From Rhizophagus clarus (Eukaryota; Glomeromycota; Glomeromycetes; Glomerales; Glomeraceae), in NCBI GenBank assembly GCA_015698045.1, contig BLAL01000274.1, positions 744,001 to 808,000 on the forward strand: a stretch of 64,000 nt of DNA. Direction: 5' to 3'. The notes beneath the pieces are model-generated. The model did not search any database and was not told where the DNA came from. It was given only the letters and a program-made list of their open reading frames with translations. Within the stretch, counting starts at the first letter, position 1; every line of letters begins with the position of its first letter. Shown here piece after piece: positions 23,657 through 36,300 of the stretch. Both the position numbers and the translations under genes were made by a program.

Positions 23657-24996
23657 TTAAAAAGGAATAAGCCAAAACATTTTATATTCTTGAAAATTAT
23701 TAAAATTATTAAATTCGTTTATCATCCAATGATTATCAATCTAAAAAAGCAATTTAGTTAAAGATACAAAAATATGGTATCAAAATTAGAATAACTATGT
23801 ATAAATCAAACGTACCCAAATAACTTTCATTTTACCAAATTTATTAGCAATATCAAAAAATGCAGATTCACCTAAACCACGATTTTTGTAAATTCCCAGT
23901 ACTAAAGTTTTTTTTAACCCTTTCTTTTCTTTAAAATTATCAGTAATGGGATGACTAAAATATTTAATCATTTTAATTAGTGGTATGTAAAAGTGAGGTA
24001 AATAAAATATTTCAGATGCCAGAATTATATCAAATGGAGATAAATGTGGAAATTCTTGCGGTAATTCTTCCCTATTTATCAAAAAGGGTCACTAAATTAA
24101 AAAATTAATCATTTATGAAAAAAAGTAATTTTTACGTACCAATTTAACGGATATACAGTAATGTTTTCATTACATAACTTAATATCTAATTTCTCATGCT
24201 TAACATTTAAATCATTTTTATTCTTTGGATTAAATTCTAATTTAGATCGTTCTTCTTGTTGATATAAAATTGATTTAACATTTGATTCGATATTTAACTT
24301 TGTATGCTCAAATTCTTCACCGGGTAACTCACTACATACAACATATCCACCTAATATATATTAATGGAAGAATATATGTCAAAAAATTTTAAGAGAACCA
24401 TTAATTATTTTTGGTTATAAATTACCCAAAATCCAAGCAGATAATCCAACTAGACCACACCCTGAACCTAATTCTAAAAATCGTATTTTATGAACTGAAG
24501 TTTGTGGCGCAGTATCCTTAAACTCATGAAAATTTTCTCGAAAGGTAAAGTCATTAAGTAAATGATACGAAATATATTTACTCAATATATATGCCTTCAA
24601 TTGTAAGTATATATTTAAATTTTAAATAAATAAATAAATAGTAAGTAAATAAATAAATAAAAATTAGAAATCAAATTAAGGAAATTAAATTGACTTACAC
24701 CATCCCATACTAAATTTCCAGTATTTTGTGTAATATTTACAATTTTATTTAATTTTTGATGTATTCGAACTGTATGAATTGAAAGTGAATGACTGATTAG
24801 AGTAATGAAAATAAATAAATTATGCTTTTTTTTTTTTTTATTATTTACGTGTGTATCCATTTAATAAAAAAATTCGTTCGGGGTCATGTTTATAATTCGC
24901 ATAAGGATTATCATATTTCCAAAGTACAATATCTGTAGAAGTGTTCTTAGTGGGAGTAGAACTGGACGAATGCTGCGGATGAGAAATATCAGACAT
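23657..24996 (-). CDS. Family-16 (METTL21-like) protein methyltransferase
   Basis: Six exons join in frame to 312 aa: 24996-24849, 24769-24699, 24594-24426, 24350-24140, 24071-23816, 23740-23657. The Rossmann methyltransferase core is clear: NLVWDGAYILSKYI before motif I, FLELGSGCGLVGLSAWILGG (motif I, SAM binding), VVCSELPG (acidic end of strand 2), VYPLNW, and FDIILASEIFY (motif IV region, equivalent to the family's D/ExxY). This is the Methyltransf_16 family, whose fungal members (EFM and RKM7-type) and animal METTL21 proteins methylate lysines on elongation factors, chaperones or ribosomal proteins. The substrate cannot be read from the sequence. An acidic insert rich in E/K/N separates motifs II and III. 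Exon 2 was started at TTCGAATAC because only that acceptor keeps the frame. Confidence 0.85.
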
Positions 24997-25947
24997 TTTT
25001 TAGAGAATGAAAAAAAAAATTTTTTTCGGCTTTTTCAGCCACAGTACTTGATTATGTATTAAATAATAATTTGATAAGCTGATTTCATAATATAGTCTAT
25101 AACGCAGTTTCTTTTAGTTTCTTTTTGATTGAGGATTTTATAACAGATTTTATAGCTAATAGCTGTCAACGAATTGAAATGTGTCATGCATGTGACTGCA
25201 TTTTTATTGACGTAATACAAAATTGTACAAATCTAAATAATATGACGTTGCGTTCAAAAGATCCAAGAAATCCTTTATTGGAAAACCCGATTTAGAATCA
25301 ATCCAGAAATGTTCATTCCATATAAATGATCGTCGAGGATAAATCACATGAGATGTATTATCGCGGAAATTTAGAATCAATTCAAATAATGATATAATAT
25401 TTTTTTTTTTATTCGATCGAATGTTTCTTGAACAACTTTTATCATAATAATTATTGTATTAATTGGAGTGGATTCAATCATTACATATAAGCATGTGAAG
25501 ATGCATATATTTACATTCTTAATTTCTTATTGGCTACTATAAAAGAGATCCGTCAGACTTATTGATAAACCGTTCACAGATCACCTGCATTGTTGTGAAA
25601 CCCGACCAACCCAGCCAAAAGTGGGGTGCATCATTCTTGTATAGTCAGTCTGTCGTTTTCAAGTTTTGGTGACATCACCAAACTTCCATATTAAGTTTGT
25701 TAGTTTATTCTCTGTGTAATATATATTTGTACATCTCAGCCATTCTTGGTTTTTAATCACCCTTTTCAGTATTTTTTTTTTTCGTCGACTACAACAAAAA
25801 ACTATGGTAAATTCTGCCAAAAGAACTGTAAAAAAAAGTTGATAAAATCCACTGTTAAAAGTTGACGAAATAGATAATAATAAATCGGTAATAATATCAA
25901 CCTAATTATTGAACCTCAACGAAACAAAACAACGGCATCTAAGAAAT
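24997..25947. promoter_or_regulatory. Divergent spacer with TATA-like box and a short uORF
   Basis: The spacer lies between the methyltransferase and the Bqt4-like gene. An ATTGG box (25529-25533) is followed by TATAAAA at 25538-25544, about 400 bp before the Bqt4-like ATG, suggesting a long 5' leader. A 12-codon upstream ORF (25804-25842, ending TGA) precedes the main start and could dampen translation. All of this is inferred from motif position. Confidence 0.4.
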
Positions 25948-27227
25948 ATGACAACACGTAGTTCAAAAGGAGGTCGTGGTAAACGTTCAACTAACACGCC
26001 TGTCCGTTCATCACCTCGAATTGTACGAAGATCTTCGTCTTATCCAAACTCCGTAAACCGTCACTTTGTCAATGGAATCCCCATCTTGGAAATTACACTC
26101 AGATTCGACGAAGACGAATACGATGTTTGGCGAAGACAAGATACCGATGAAGTAAATCTTCATTATTTGTTACGTATCAAATATCCTCGAGACGAAGACG
26201 AGCAAGCTTGGCATGATGAGCTAGAAAGGCTTAAGAGAGAAGTGAGCGATGTCAGAATTATTGAAGAAGGCTGGTTTGAAGGTGTTTGGTAATTATTTAC
26301 TTATTTATTTATTTATTTATTTTTTTTTATTTTATTTTTTTTTTTATTTTATTTTTATTTCGAGTTTATCATTAACTTATTTATTAATAACTTAACAAAC
26401 TTAATAAATAGGGTTCCACTTGAAAAAGGTACAACATTTTATTAGTGCAAATTTAATTATGAAAATCTTTAGTCTTATCATTAATTCATATATAAATTAT
26501 TTGTATTATAAATAATCCGATGAAATTTTAGCAAAAGATATTGCCCATAGATATAATATTTATGAACATGTTGCTGCTCTGCTGGATTCAGAAAATAGTT
26601 GGTTTGATACACCAAAAAAGCAAAGTGCAAAAGTCAAGGTATGTTTATTTATTTGAGATTATTCAGATTCAATCAATGATTTTAATAAGTATATTAGAGG
26701 TTATTAAAGAAGGTAATTTAAATATGATGAATTTAATTTAGAGCGAGCGTGCAATGAATCAAATGAATTCAATGTTAAATATGCCAGAAATGTCGGTAGA
26801 GACCACAAACGGTACTTCTAGTAGTAGTAGCACTCGCTCAATCAATTATGGTATACCAAATGGAACTGTCAAGTCGGATAACGAGAGCAAGTCTAGTAAA
26901 AGACGAACATCTGAAAGAATTAAAGCTAGATCTCAGTCCAGTCAAGAACCATCACCATCTGCTACATCAACGAAACGTCTTAGAGAAATTGAGAATGAAC
27001 AGGATATGAAAGAAGAAGTTCAAAATCTTAAGCGCAAGCTGGATGAAACACAAGAATTCTTGAATTATGGCGGAAATAGTAATAAGAGACGTGCAATTTG
27101 GGCAGGAATTGGTGCAGCCGTAGGTGCAGGAATTACAGCAGTAGCCCTTCATAGTATGGGTATAGGATTGTCCGATATAGCAACCGGAATCTCTAATTTT
27201 TCATCTAAGCTCACAGAAATGCTTTGA
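25948..27227 (+). CDS. Bqt4-like inner nuclear membrane protein (APSES/KilA-N-like domain)
   Basis: Four exons join in frame to 316 aa: 25948-26288, a 17-nt micro-exon 26412-26428, 26532-26638, 26742-27227. After a basic leader the protein has a compact domain (about 35-150) ending GVWVPLEKAKDIAHRYNIYEHVAALLDSE, which matches the end of the APSES/KilA-N-like DNA-binding fold in fission yeast Bqt4 (LWVPPADALALAKDY). A low-complexity Ser-rich region with SKRRTSERIKARS (possible nuclear signal), a coiled coil (REIENEQDMKEEVQNLKRKLDE) and one C-terminal hydrophobic segment (AIWAGIGAAVGAGITAVAL) follow. In S. pombe, Bqt4 is an inner nuclear membrane protein that anchors telomeres through Rap1 and protects Bqt3. 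The domain order supports that assignment, although Xbp1-like or other APSES proteins remain possible. The ATG at 25948 is the first in this frame. Confidence 0.75.
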
Positions 27228-27747
27228 TTAAAAGCTTTGTCTCGATTAAAATTTTTAGGCATAAAAAAAAAAAAAAAATGTTCGGTTATTCTTATCATTA
27301 TTAATTCATTGGTTTTTCAAATTTTTATATTATCTTGATATTCCGAATGTTCCTCTTCAATTGACTGATCAATATTCTTTTTTTACTTCTAGATGTTAGA
27401 TTTTGAAGGAGGGAATAAATTTTTTTTACGTATTATTTTGAACTTATTTGCATATATCGAAGGATTGTTGTTCATAAACTAGAGATATAAAAATGATGTC
27501 AAATAACAAAGTAGACATTTCATTTTTGCAAATTTTGTATATTTTTTTATATATCTTTTTTTTTGCTTATATCTCTTCTTTCTTTGATACATCAATCATA
27601 TATTAATACATCATCAGTAATCTTAAAAATCATTTACTTACGTGAACGTTCTTATATACTAAAAAAAAAAGAATTTATTTAATATTCATTAATATCTCCC
27701 GTCAACGAACAAAACTACAGTTATTATAGTAATTTTTGAATTTCCGC

Positions 27748-27778
<31 letters not shown>

Positions 27779-28875
27779 TACATATATAAATTTTTCTCAT
27801 TATTTTTTCTATTTTGGTCTGGTATCAAATTGATTTGTATTAAAAAAATTGATTTATTGTATTATATTGGATTTTGTTGGGTAATTCGGGTATAGAGTTG
27901 TTTTTTGATCAAAACATATATTATTAAAAAAAAAAAAAAAATAGATTTGATCAATAACAAAAGAAAAACTTTTTTTTTGATGATTTTCGATAATTATACC
28001 TTGTTAAAAATTATATGCATATATCACTGTACTATTTTTGATATGCTCCGGAGTTACCGCAGCAACGCATCTCCGGACTTATAAAAAATTTGCATTTATG
28101 TAATGGGATGAAATTTCAACCGGGGTATTGAAATTAGAATTAAATTACCAAATATACTTCATATTATGCATATTATGATAATCGGTAATTAAAAGTATAT
28201 TATTTATCATGTTTAAAATCTTCACAACTGTCGAATAAAAATTTGTATAATATACAAATTGAAAATAATGCATCTCATTGTCCAACTTCTACATTATACT
28301 CAAATCAATAAACCTGAGGTACAAATTAATGGCAAATATTTAATTTTTTTTAATTTATAAAATTCATAAATTTATAATGTGAATAATATGGAGGATTTAT
28401 ATTGTTATAACGCATAATATAAATGGGTGCGATTAAGATTAACCTTAATTGGAATGATTAACAATCTCAAGTTAAGGTCCATACTCAAATCAATAGCTTA
28501 CAATAATAATAATCGGTTAATTTTAGAATTATTAGTTATTTGTTAAGAAATGAATATTGGTTGAGCCTAAAAATTGGTAATTTACTTATATCTAAATTTG
28601 AGATATATAAATTTTTGTGTAAATTAATGTAATATGATATATATAATGTGAATTATCATTTTATATAAAAAATTCTTAATAGATTATATACAAATTATTT
28701 TGATATATTCTAATGGATTTTGATTTTACTAAAGAGGTTATATTCCAGTCATATTTAATTATCATTATAGGTATACTATATATCTTTGCATTTAATTTAG
28801 TCCAAATATTTATATTAATTTTTTTATATATCTGATAATTTACTACTCATTTGAATAATTACTTTTGATTAATTA
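27228..28875. other. AT-rich intergenic DNA downstream of the Bqt4-like gene
   Basis: It holds an (AT)n run at 27749-27773 and several A or T homopolymers. No gene was recognised. Confidence 0.55.
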
Positions 28876-29048
28876 GGGCAGTGACATATATTAGCTAATA
28901 TTTTTTTACTATAGGCGCTTACCCCCCCACCCCCAGGTAAGATATCTTGGTCACGTGCAACCAATCATATTTTTTAAAAATTGTGTAACCTAAGATTTTC
29001 GCTTACCCCCCCACCCCCTAAAATATTAGCTAATATATGTCACTGCCC
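28876..29048. mobile_element. 173-bp MITE with near-perfect 30-bp ends and TTA duplication
   Basis: GGGCAGTGACATATATTAGC at the left is inverted exactly at the right (GCTAATATATGTCACTGCCC); the pairing continues into AATATTTT/AAAATATT. TTA flanks both ends (28873-28875, 29049-29051). The interior contains two direct GCTTACCCCCCCACCCCC blocks, a CACGTG box and CCAATC. The TTA duplication and GGGC ends suit a PIF/Harbinger-type MITE. Confidence 0.9.
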
Positions 29049-29717
29049 TTACTATTTATATATTCTATATTTTGCTTTAAATAAAAAAATAAAATTCTTT
29101 TTTATCTCTTTAATACTTTTAATACTTCAAAAAATAAGCAAGTAAAATTTTTTAAAATTATATAAAAAGTAATAAAAAACTACTTTTTCAAAAAAAAAAA
29201 AAAAAAAATTTCAAAAATTTAGTTTTCAACAAAAAACTTATATAACTATTAATATTTTTTAGATTTTATTAAATCTTTAAATAAATCAATCTTTAATATA
29301 AATATTAATAATTTAAAATTTATTTTGACTTTGATTTTTATAAAATTAAAATTAATATAAGTAGTTTGGTATAATTATTTTATTATTATTATTTTTTGAT
29401 TTTAATTCTGTATTATAAAGAAATATATTTTATTTAAAATAAAAATTATATATAAGATTTTTTACAAATCTTACTATAAAAAAAATTTTATATTATATTA
29501 TAATTTTTTTTATTTTTAACTAATTATTTAATAGAATTTTTTAAAAAAAAGGGTAAAGTAAAAATTATTAGTAAAAGCCAATTTTTTTATAGTAATTTAT
29601 CTTATAAATAAGCAAGAATTTATTTTATATATTATTAGTTTTAGTATAATATTCTGCTTTTTTTTTACAGTTAAGATTTTTAATATATCAGTCAGTAGAT
29701 ATTTTAGGTTTTTTTAG

Positions 29718-31185
29718 CTAATTTATTATTTATTAATTAAAATATATTAAAATCATAAATAGTTCTAATATAACATGATTTTTTTTTAGATAGCATATTA
29801 TGAACCTTAGTAAACTTTTTTTTATTGGCTTTTTTCTATTTATTTTAATACTTTTTTCAATAATATAATAATTATATAAAAAATTTCTATTGAGCTAACT
29901 TTTCTTATTTTTTTTGGATTTAACTTTCAGATGCAAGTTATTAATAGGAAATAAATATTAACTAATTATTTAAATATATGTAAATTTTTATAGAGAATTG
30001 AATTACTTAATAAGTAAAAAACAGTTTTATTAATAAAATTTGTAGTAATTCTGAAATTACAGTTTTTTTAAAAAATTAACTAATATTAATTTTGTAAAAA
30101 TTATATAATTAAATATTAATTTATAGGCATAAAAAAAATCTTAAATATAAATTATATATTATAACAATAATATTAATATATATATATATATTAATATTTA
30201 CAAGTTTAGCAATTTTCATATATTAAACCAATTATAAAAAGTTATTATTAATAAAAGTAGTATTTTATTAATTATTTAATTTTAATAAAAATTAATATAT
30301 AATAACTTTAAAATAATATGCAAAATATTAGTATATATTATTATATAAATTATTTTAAATTAGATTAATAAATTAATATTATACAAATTAAAAATGAATG
30401 TAAATTATTTGGTTAATATATAAATTATTAACAGATATCCTAAAATATTTTACATAATAATATATACTAAAATTTTTCATATTAAATTATAATTATTTAA
30501 AGGTATTAAATATTAAATTTCATTAAAATTGAATAATAATTAAAATACTTTTACTAATAGCCATTTTTTATAATTAATTGATTAAATTTAAAAAAATATA
30601 TATATATATATATATATATTATTCTGTTATAATATGTAATTTGTGAAGCTGAGTGGGTTTTATGATTTGTATATAATATTTTTATTATTTAAATATTACT
30701 CAATAAATATTACATGACCTTTGAATTAAAAAAAATATATATATATATAATTTGTGTCCAAATTCTTTTTATACTAATAAATTAATACTTATATATGTAA
30801 TTTTTACTAAGTTAATATTAGTTAATTTTTGAAAAAACTGAAATTTCAAAATAACTACAAATTTTATTAATAAAAATGTTTTTTATTTATTAAGTAACTC
30901 AATTCTTCATAAAAATTTACATATATTTGAATAATTAAATTAATATTTATTCTTATTAATAACTTGCATCTAGAGGTTAAATCCAAAAAAAAAATAAGAA
31001 AAGTTGGCTCAATGAAAATTTTTTATACAAGTGTTATATTATTAAAAAAAGTATTAAAGTAAATGGAAAAAAAGTCTAAAAAATAAAAGTTTACTAAGAT
31101 TTATAATATACTATCTAAAAAAAAAATCATATTATATTAAAACTGTTTATTGATTATATTACTAATAAATAAAAATTTAATTAGT
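29718..31185. mobile_element. 1.4-kb long-inverted-repeat element
   Basis: The left arm (about 29718-30175) and right arm (about 30740-31185) are inverted copies at roughly 80-85% identity. Paired landmarks include AGATAGCATATTATGAACCT / AGATAGTATATTATAAATCT, GGATTTAAC...AGATGCAAGTTATTAATA, and AATATATGTAAATTTTTAT. The 560-bp centre holds (AT)n runs and no coding sequence. Arm divergence suggests an old foldback element or two inverted copies of one repeat. Confidence 0.75.
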
Positions 31186-31613
31186 AATTAACAAGTGAAC
31201 TAAAATATTTACTAACTGATATTTATTATAAATTTTTTAATTTTATAATTTCTTTATTGATTATTTTAAACTAAAAAAGTAATCTATTATCTGACTATCC
31301 AAATTAACTGCTTATTATTTAATCTGATAATAGATAGTAAATAAAATATTAAAAAATGATTTATACTAAAATACAGAATATTCAAATTAAACTTACAAAT
31401 AATCTGAATTATCTATTCATTAACTAATCTGATAGTAAATTGCAAATATATTTAGAAATTTATTATTTATATCAAATATAAATAGAATCTTAAATAATTA
31501 TAATTAAGGTCATATTTTATTATATTATTAATTTTATTTTTTTTTTAATATATAATTTTATTAAATTAATATTATTATATATTATAAAAAAAGAATCTTG
31601 CTAATTTGCTCTG

Positions 31614-33463
31614 TGGGTGAAATCATCTAGGTGATTTCACCTATAAATAATTTATCAAAATCAGGTGATTTCACATGTATAAAAAATTTTTAATAAATTT
31701 AATAGTACGCAAATCTTTATTAATTAATTTTAAAATTTAATTGGCTAAAATTTATTGTAAATTTCAATATTGTGTACGTAAAAATTTAATGATCGTAAGA
31801 ATATTGTTTGGTCAATATATCGCTAATTTGGCAATAATTTTCTGTACAAAAAAAATAACAAAATTTATTATATTAAACTATGACTTTATTTCTTTAAATC
31901 CTGTTTATCAAAGTTAATATTTTTTACAATTATTTATCTTTAACATAACTAGTAATGATAATAATGATACAAAAAGAAAAGCCTAATAATTATGATAATA
32001 AGAGAGAGAAATAATGGAAATAATATTAGAAACAAATAATTGAAGATAATGAAAATGATAGAAGATGAAAGATATAGTAAAAAAAAGAAAGATAGTGAAA
32101 AGAAGAGGGAAAAAATGCGAAATAAAAGGAACAGGATCAAAAACAAAAGGAATAGGGACAAAATGAAAGGGGATTGAAATAAAAATAAAAATAAAAAGAT
32201 AATGGGAAGGGCAAAAAAAAAAAGATGACAAGAAGGGGACAAAAAAATGAAAGGATGATAAAAGAGAGATGAACAAAATGAAAGGATGATGATAAATGAA
32301 GAGATGATAAGAAAGGAATAAAAAAATGAAAAGATGATAAAAAGGAGAAATGAAAAGATGATAAAAATAAACGATGATAAAAACAAAACAATGATAAGAA
32401 CGAAATGATGAGGATGAAATGATAATTGATAATGAAGACGAAACAATAATTGGTGATAAGAACGAAATGATAATTGATGATAAAGACGAAACAATGATTG
32501 ATAAAGATGAAACAACGATGAGAACAAAATGGTAATGAGGATGAAATGATCATGAGAATAAAAAAAAAGGAGCGATAATGAAAAAGAAGAAAGTAAATAA
32601 AAACAAGAAAAAATAATTAGTAAAAATGAAATATGAAAACGAAATTGAAAAAAAAGATAAGAAAAAATGCCATACCTTGTTCGTAAAACTAAAACCTAAA
32701 AAAAACAAAAGGAGGTGAAATGATAAAGATGAAATGAAAACGATAATGAGGATGAAATGATAATTAATAATGAAGATGAAATGATAATTGGTGATGAGGA
32801 TGGATAAAACAATAATTGATGATAAGGATGGACAAAATGGACAAAATGGTGATGAGGATGAAACGATCATAAGAATGAAAGGAAAAAGAAGTGATAATGA
32901 AAAAGAAGTAAGTGAATGAAAATAAAAAGAAAAGGGAAATAATTTAATGAAAGATAAACCATAAAAAAAAAGAAAAAATAGTTAGTAAAAATGAAATATG
33001 AAAACAAAATTGAAAAAAAAGATAAGAAAAAAATGCCATACCTTACTCAAAAAACTAAGACCCTAAAAAAAAACAAAAGGAGGAAAAAAAAAGAAATAAT
33101 ATACCATCATTTAATGTAAACCCGAAAGAGATTAAAGACCTAAAAAGAAAGGAAAAATAATAAATGGAAAGGAAAATGAAAACAAAAAGAACAACAAAAA
33201 ACAATATACCTTTGACACAAAATTAAAAGAGCTTAAAAGGCCTAAAAAGAAAAGAAAAAGGAATTAGAAATAACTAGAAAGAAAAGTAAAAACAAAAGAA
33301 GGAAAAAAATCATACCTCGAAACTGGAAAACCTAGAAAAAAAAATAAACAATTTAAAAATTAGAAATTAATCAGGTGATATCACTTGCCAGGTTAAATCA
33401 CTTATATCGAAATAAATAAATTATAAAAATCAATTAGATGATATCACCCGAGTTATATCACCC
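31614..33463. mobile_element. Polypurine-core inverted-repeat element B
   Basis: The left end (GGGTGAAATCATCTAGGTGA, 31614-31633) is inverted at the right (TAGATGATATCACCC, 33435-33449). Both ends are rich in GGTGATTTCAC-type palindromes, and TTGGCTAA lies at 31741-31748. The core from AACTAGTAATGATAATAATG (31947-31966) to about 33340 is almost pure purine on the plus strand. On the minus strand at least five islands are preceded by TTTTTAG and followed by GTATGG or GTATAT (near 32669-32696, 33034-33062, 33098-33140, 33208-33240, 33312-33335). Repeats built on GATGAAAYGATAAT occupy 32280-32870. Element A carries the same island text AGTTTTACGAAYAARGTATG. Confidence 0.75.
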
Positions 33464-36300
33464 CAGTTAAAACTAGTTATAATCATTAAAAAAAATGTTT
33501 TCTTTAAAAAAAAAATTTTTTAATACTAAAATTTTATAAATTTACTAATTAAAATTTAAGATAAAGTTTATTATATAAGTAAAATTTGCTTAAAAATTAT
33601 ATATATTTTTTATTATTAATATATATAAAAATATATAAAAAAATAAAATACTAAATTAATAAATATTATTTTTTAAATTATAAAATTATAGATAATAGTA
33701 AAGCAATTCTTTAATAATATAGAAAAGAACTCTTCCTATCAATTTGTAAAACCAAAAGAAATATTTTACTTATATACTATGAAGTCTAGATTTTTACTAA
33801 CAAAACCAACTAAAAAAGTGGAAAAAACAGCTCATCATTTTTGATTATCTTAAACTTTGATATAAAAACTTCACCTTCAAACTATTTTTATGACATTATT
33901 GTAGACTTTTTGTCAGATCTTGTTGCTAAGAATTTACTTTTTTTCAACTCCATAATATTTTCAGACTCACATGATGTTAGACATTTGTTTGACAAATATA
34001 AGAACTAACAAGTCACTGGTAGTAAATTGATAGAAAAGATAGATATTGACAACTGCTATTCTCAAACTGTTCACTTTTTGGTGATAAACTTATAAAAATA
34101 CTATTTTTGGATTTTGAAATTCATTGAAAGTTAGAATAAAGTAACAAATAAAATCCTGATATAGAAAATCAAAAGATCCTATACATTAATTAAACGTGTT
34201 ATGAATTTTAATGAGATTGATGAAGATTTACAAGGATTATTAGATAATAGTCTAAGCGCCATATTTCTGTGCAATAATACATCTTTATTTGTCACATTTT
34301 TATCCAAATTTTAGAAAAGGAACACTAAAAAAAATGCCTGTAAAGAGAAGAAGAAAATGTCACAATTATAAATTTCTTTTGCTGAATCTTTTGAGTATAC
34401 ATCTTTTTAACTTTTTAGTTCAAGAATGGTTACTATTAATCAAAGTTTATTTTCTTTTCCTTTTATCCCATTTTAGCAGTTAAAATAAGATTCTAAATCA
34501 CTTTCAACACCTTATGATAATGAAAAAAAACTAAAATAGAAAAAGATAGACAATCAATTTAAGAATAGTAATGTTATCATTACTGAATATTATCTTCAAA
34601 AAGAAGAATAAGCACAATTATTGGACCTTATAGTATATAATATTCTAGCAAAATAGGATAATTATACTCTATTGAGCTATTTGGTATAATGAGATAAAGT
34701 CATTTCAATCAGCACAAGAGTGCACAAAAAGTACTTGTTTGCAAAAGTAAAACTGATTCTTGATCATGAGTGCTTAAAATATTATAATAAAGAGGATTGA
34801 ACTGTTAATTTGAAAGAAATTCCAATTTAATGATTCTCTACTTCCTGAAGTCTTTCAGAAAAGAAATAATATAAGAAATTCTAAGCTATTGTATACAATA
34901 TTTTAGATGATATGACAAATATCTTTCTTGTTCTGAATAGATGTCCACACTAATTTTTATTAAATAATGACATAAAATTTTTTAAATTGTTAAAAAAGTT
35001 GATGGATCAAGAAAGATAATAGGTTATTTTGACATTTGGAATCATATTTCTACCTGTATTAATAACTTTTAATTTTAGAATGATAAATAAATCTCTTAAT
35101 GCCTTTATTCTACCCTTAACTTCAAAAATTTTTATAAATCTGCTTGAATTGGTAAAGCAGATAAGTCCTCTTTAAAATTAACTCTTTCTTTTCAGATTTT
35201 AAGGGTAGAGTGTATCTATGCCACAACATATATATGATTTTAGACTAAAAAATGTAGATCGTTACATGACCCAAAATGAGCAAAATTTATGATTTCTCGC
35301 AAACTACTATATGAATTTTGTTAAATACACATTTAAAAAAAGTATAAACATGCGCTTCATTTATTTATTAAAGTGTTTAACCATTTGCTATTAGTCTTTT
35401 TGAATGTATTTAGACTTTTAAAATCAAATATGACTAATAATAAAAAAATAAAATGATATTAATAAAAAATTTTATTTGAATAAGTAAATGCACAATGATT
35501 TTTTGACATAAATATTCTTTTTTATTATACTATTAACTTGTAAGGTTTCATAAATTTAAAGTTAATTTGAAGATATGTTTTTTAGGTGATTCGCAACTTA
35601 CCATAGGAGATTCGCAACTTAATGACGACTTCATAGTGTAATATTTTATTATAAGCCTTATTTGTATTATATTTTACTAAAGTTTATTTGAAAGACAGAA
35701 ACTCTAGCTTTCTAAAGAATACTTTTAAACAGTTTTTCATAAAATATTGAGTGAGTTTTTCTTATAGCAAAGTAAAAAAAAAAATGATTTTTTTTTTTAG
35801 CCATATGATCAGCCATGTCGATCCCTCTACCCTTAATAATAACAATAACTCTAAAAATGATCAAAATAAGATTCCTAAATCTAGTCACTCTACTAAGAAG
35901 ATCAATCAATCAAGAAATAACCAGTCTTTCAAACCAGATGTAAAACATTTAATAGTTAGACTAAAAGCATTGTTAGAATATTATATTTAGTTTAATTGGT
36001 AGAATAGATCAATGATCTTTATTAACTTCTTGTTATATTTAGCATTCGCTTTATGTAATTTTTTTGTTTTATTAAATCATAGAATTTTTCCTTTTCTTTT
36101 TTATTTTTCTTATACTTTAAACAATTCTATAACTAGTTTTTCTATTATATTAAAGAGAATAGGCTAGAAATATAGTAATTATGAGACACATTTGTGATTC
36201 TAGTGTAAGGAACAGGTGGACTTTGTCTATTAGTAATTTTGTATTCTTATCAATTTTTTTCTAATAAAATAAGCATATTTTTTAACTATAAAAAAAAAAG
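33464..36300 (+). mobile_element. Decayed retroelement-like sequence (LINE-like), split by the TTAA MITE
   Basis: From about 33740 to 35200 the plus strand has protein-like stretches broken by stops (for example FSDSHDVRHLFDKYKN near 33961 and RVMNFNEIDEDLQGLLDNS near 34196). After the MITE insertion (35203-35832) an open stretch continues as NNSKNDQNKIPKSSHSTKK to KHLIVRLKALLEYYI and a stop (about 35990). A 3' region follows that ends in AATAAAATAAGCA and an A-rich tail (36181-36300). Two further copies of that tail occur at 37631-37756 and 39376-39469. A stop-rich coding stretch followed by a poly(A)-ended tail present in several truncated copies fits a non-LTR retrotransposon, but no reverse transcriptase or endonuclease motif was seen. 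Confidence 0.45.
35203..35832. mobile_element. TTAA-flanked MITE, copy 2
   Basis: This copy has perfect GGGTAGAG/CTCTACCC ends, TTAA on both sides (35199-35202, 35833-35836) and strong similarity along its full length to 6126-6752. Removal of the element and one TTAA leaves a continuous sequence, supporting a real insertion into the surrounding retroelement-like DNA. Confidence 0.9.

Noticed and set aside
31949-32870. Overlapping minus-strand frames up to 192 codons, hydrophobic
   Set aside because: Composition artefact of a purine-rich plus strand; several phases are open at once and no membrane protein family is recognised.
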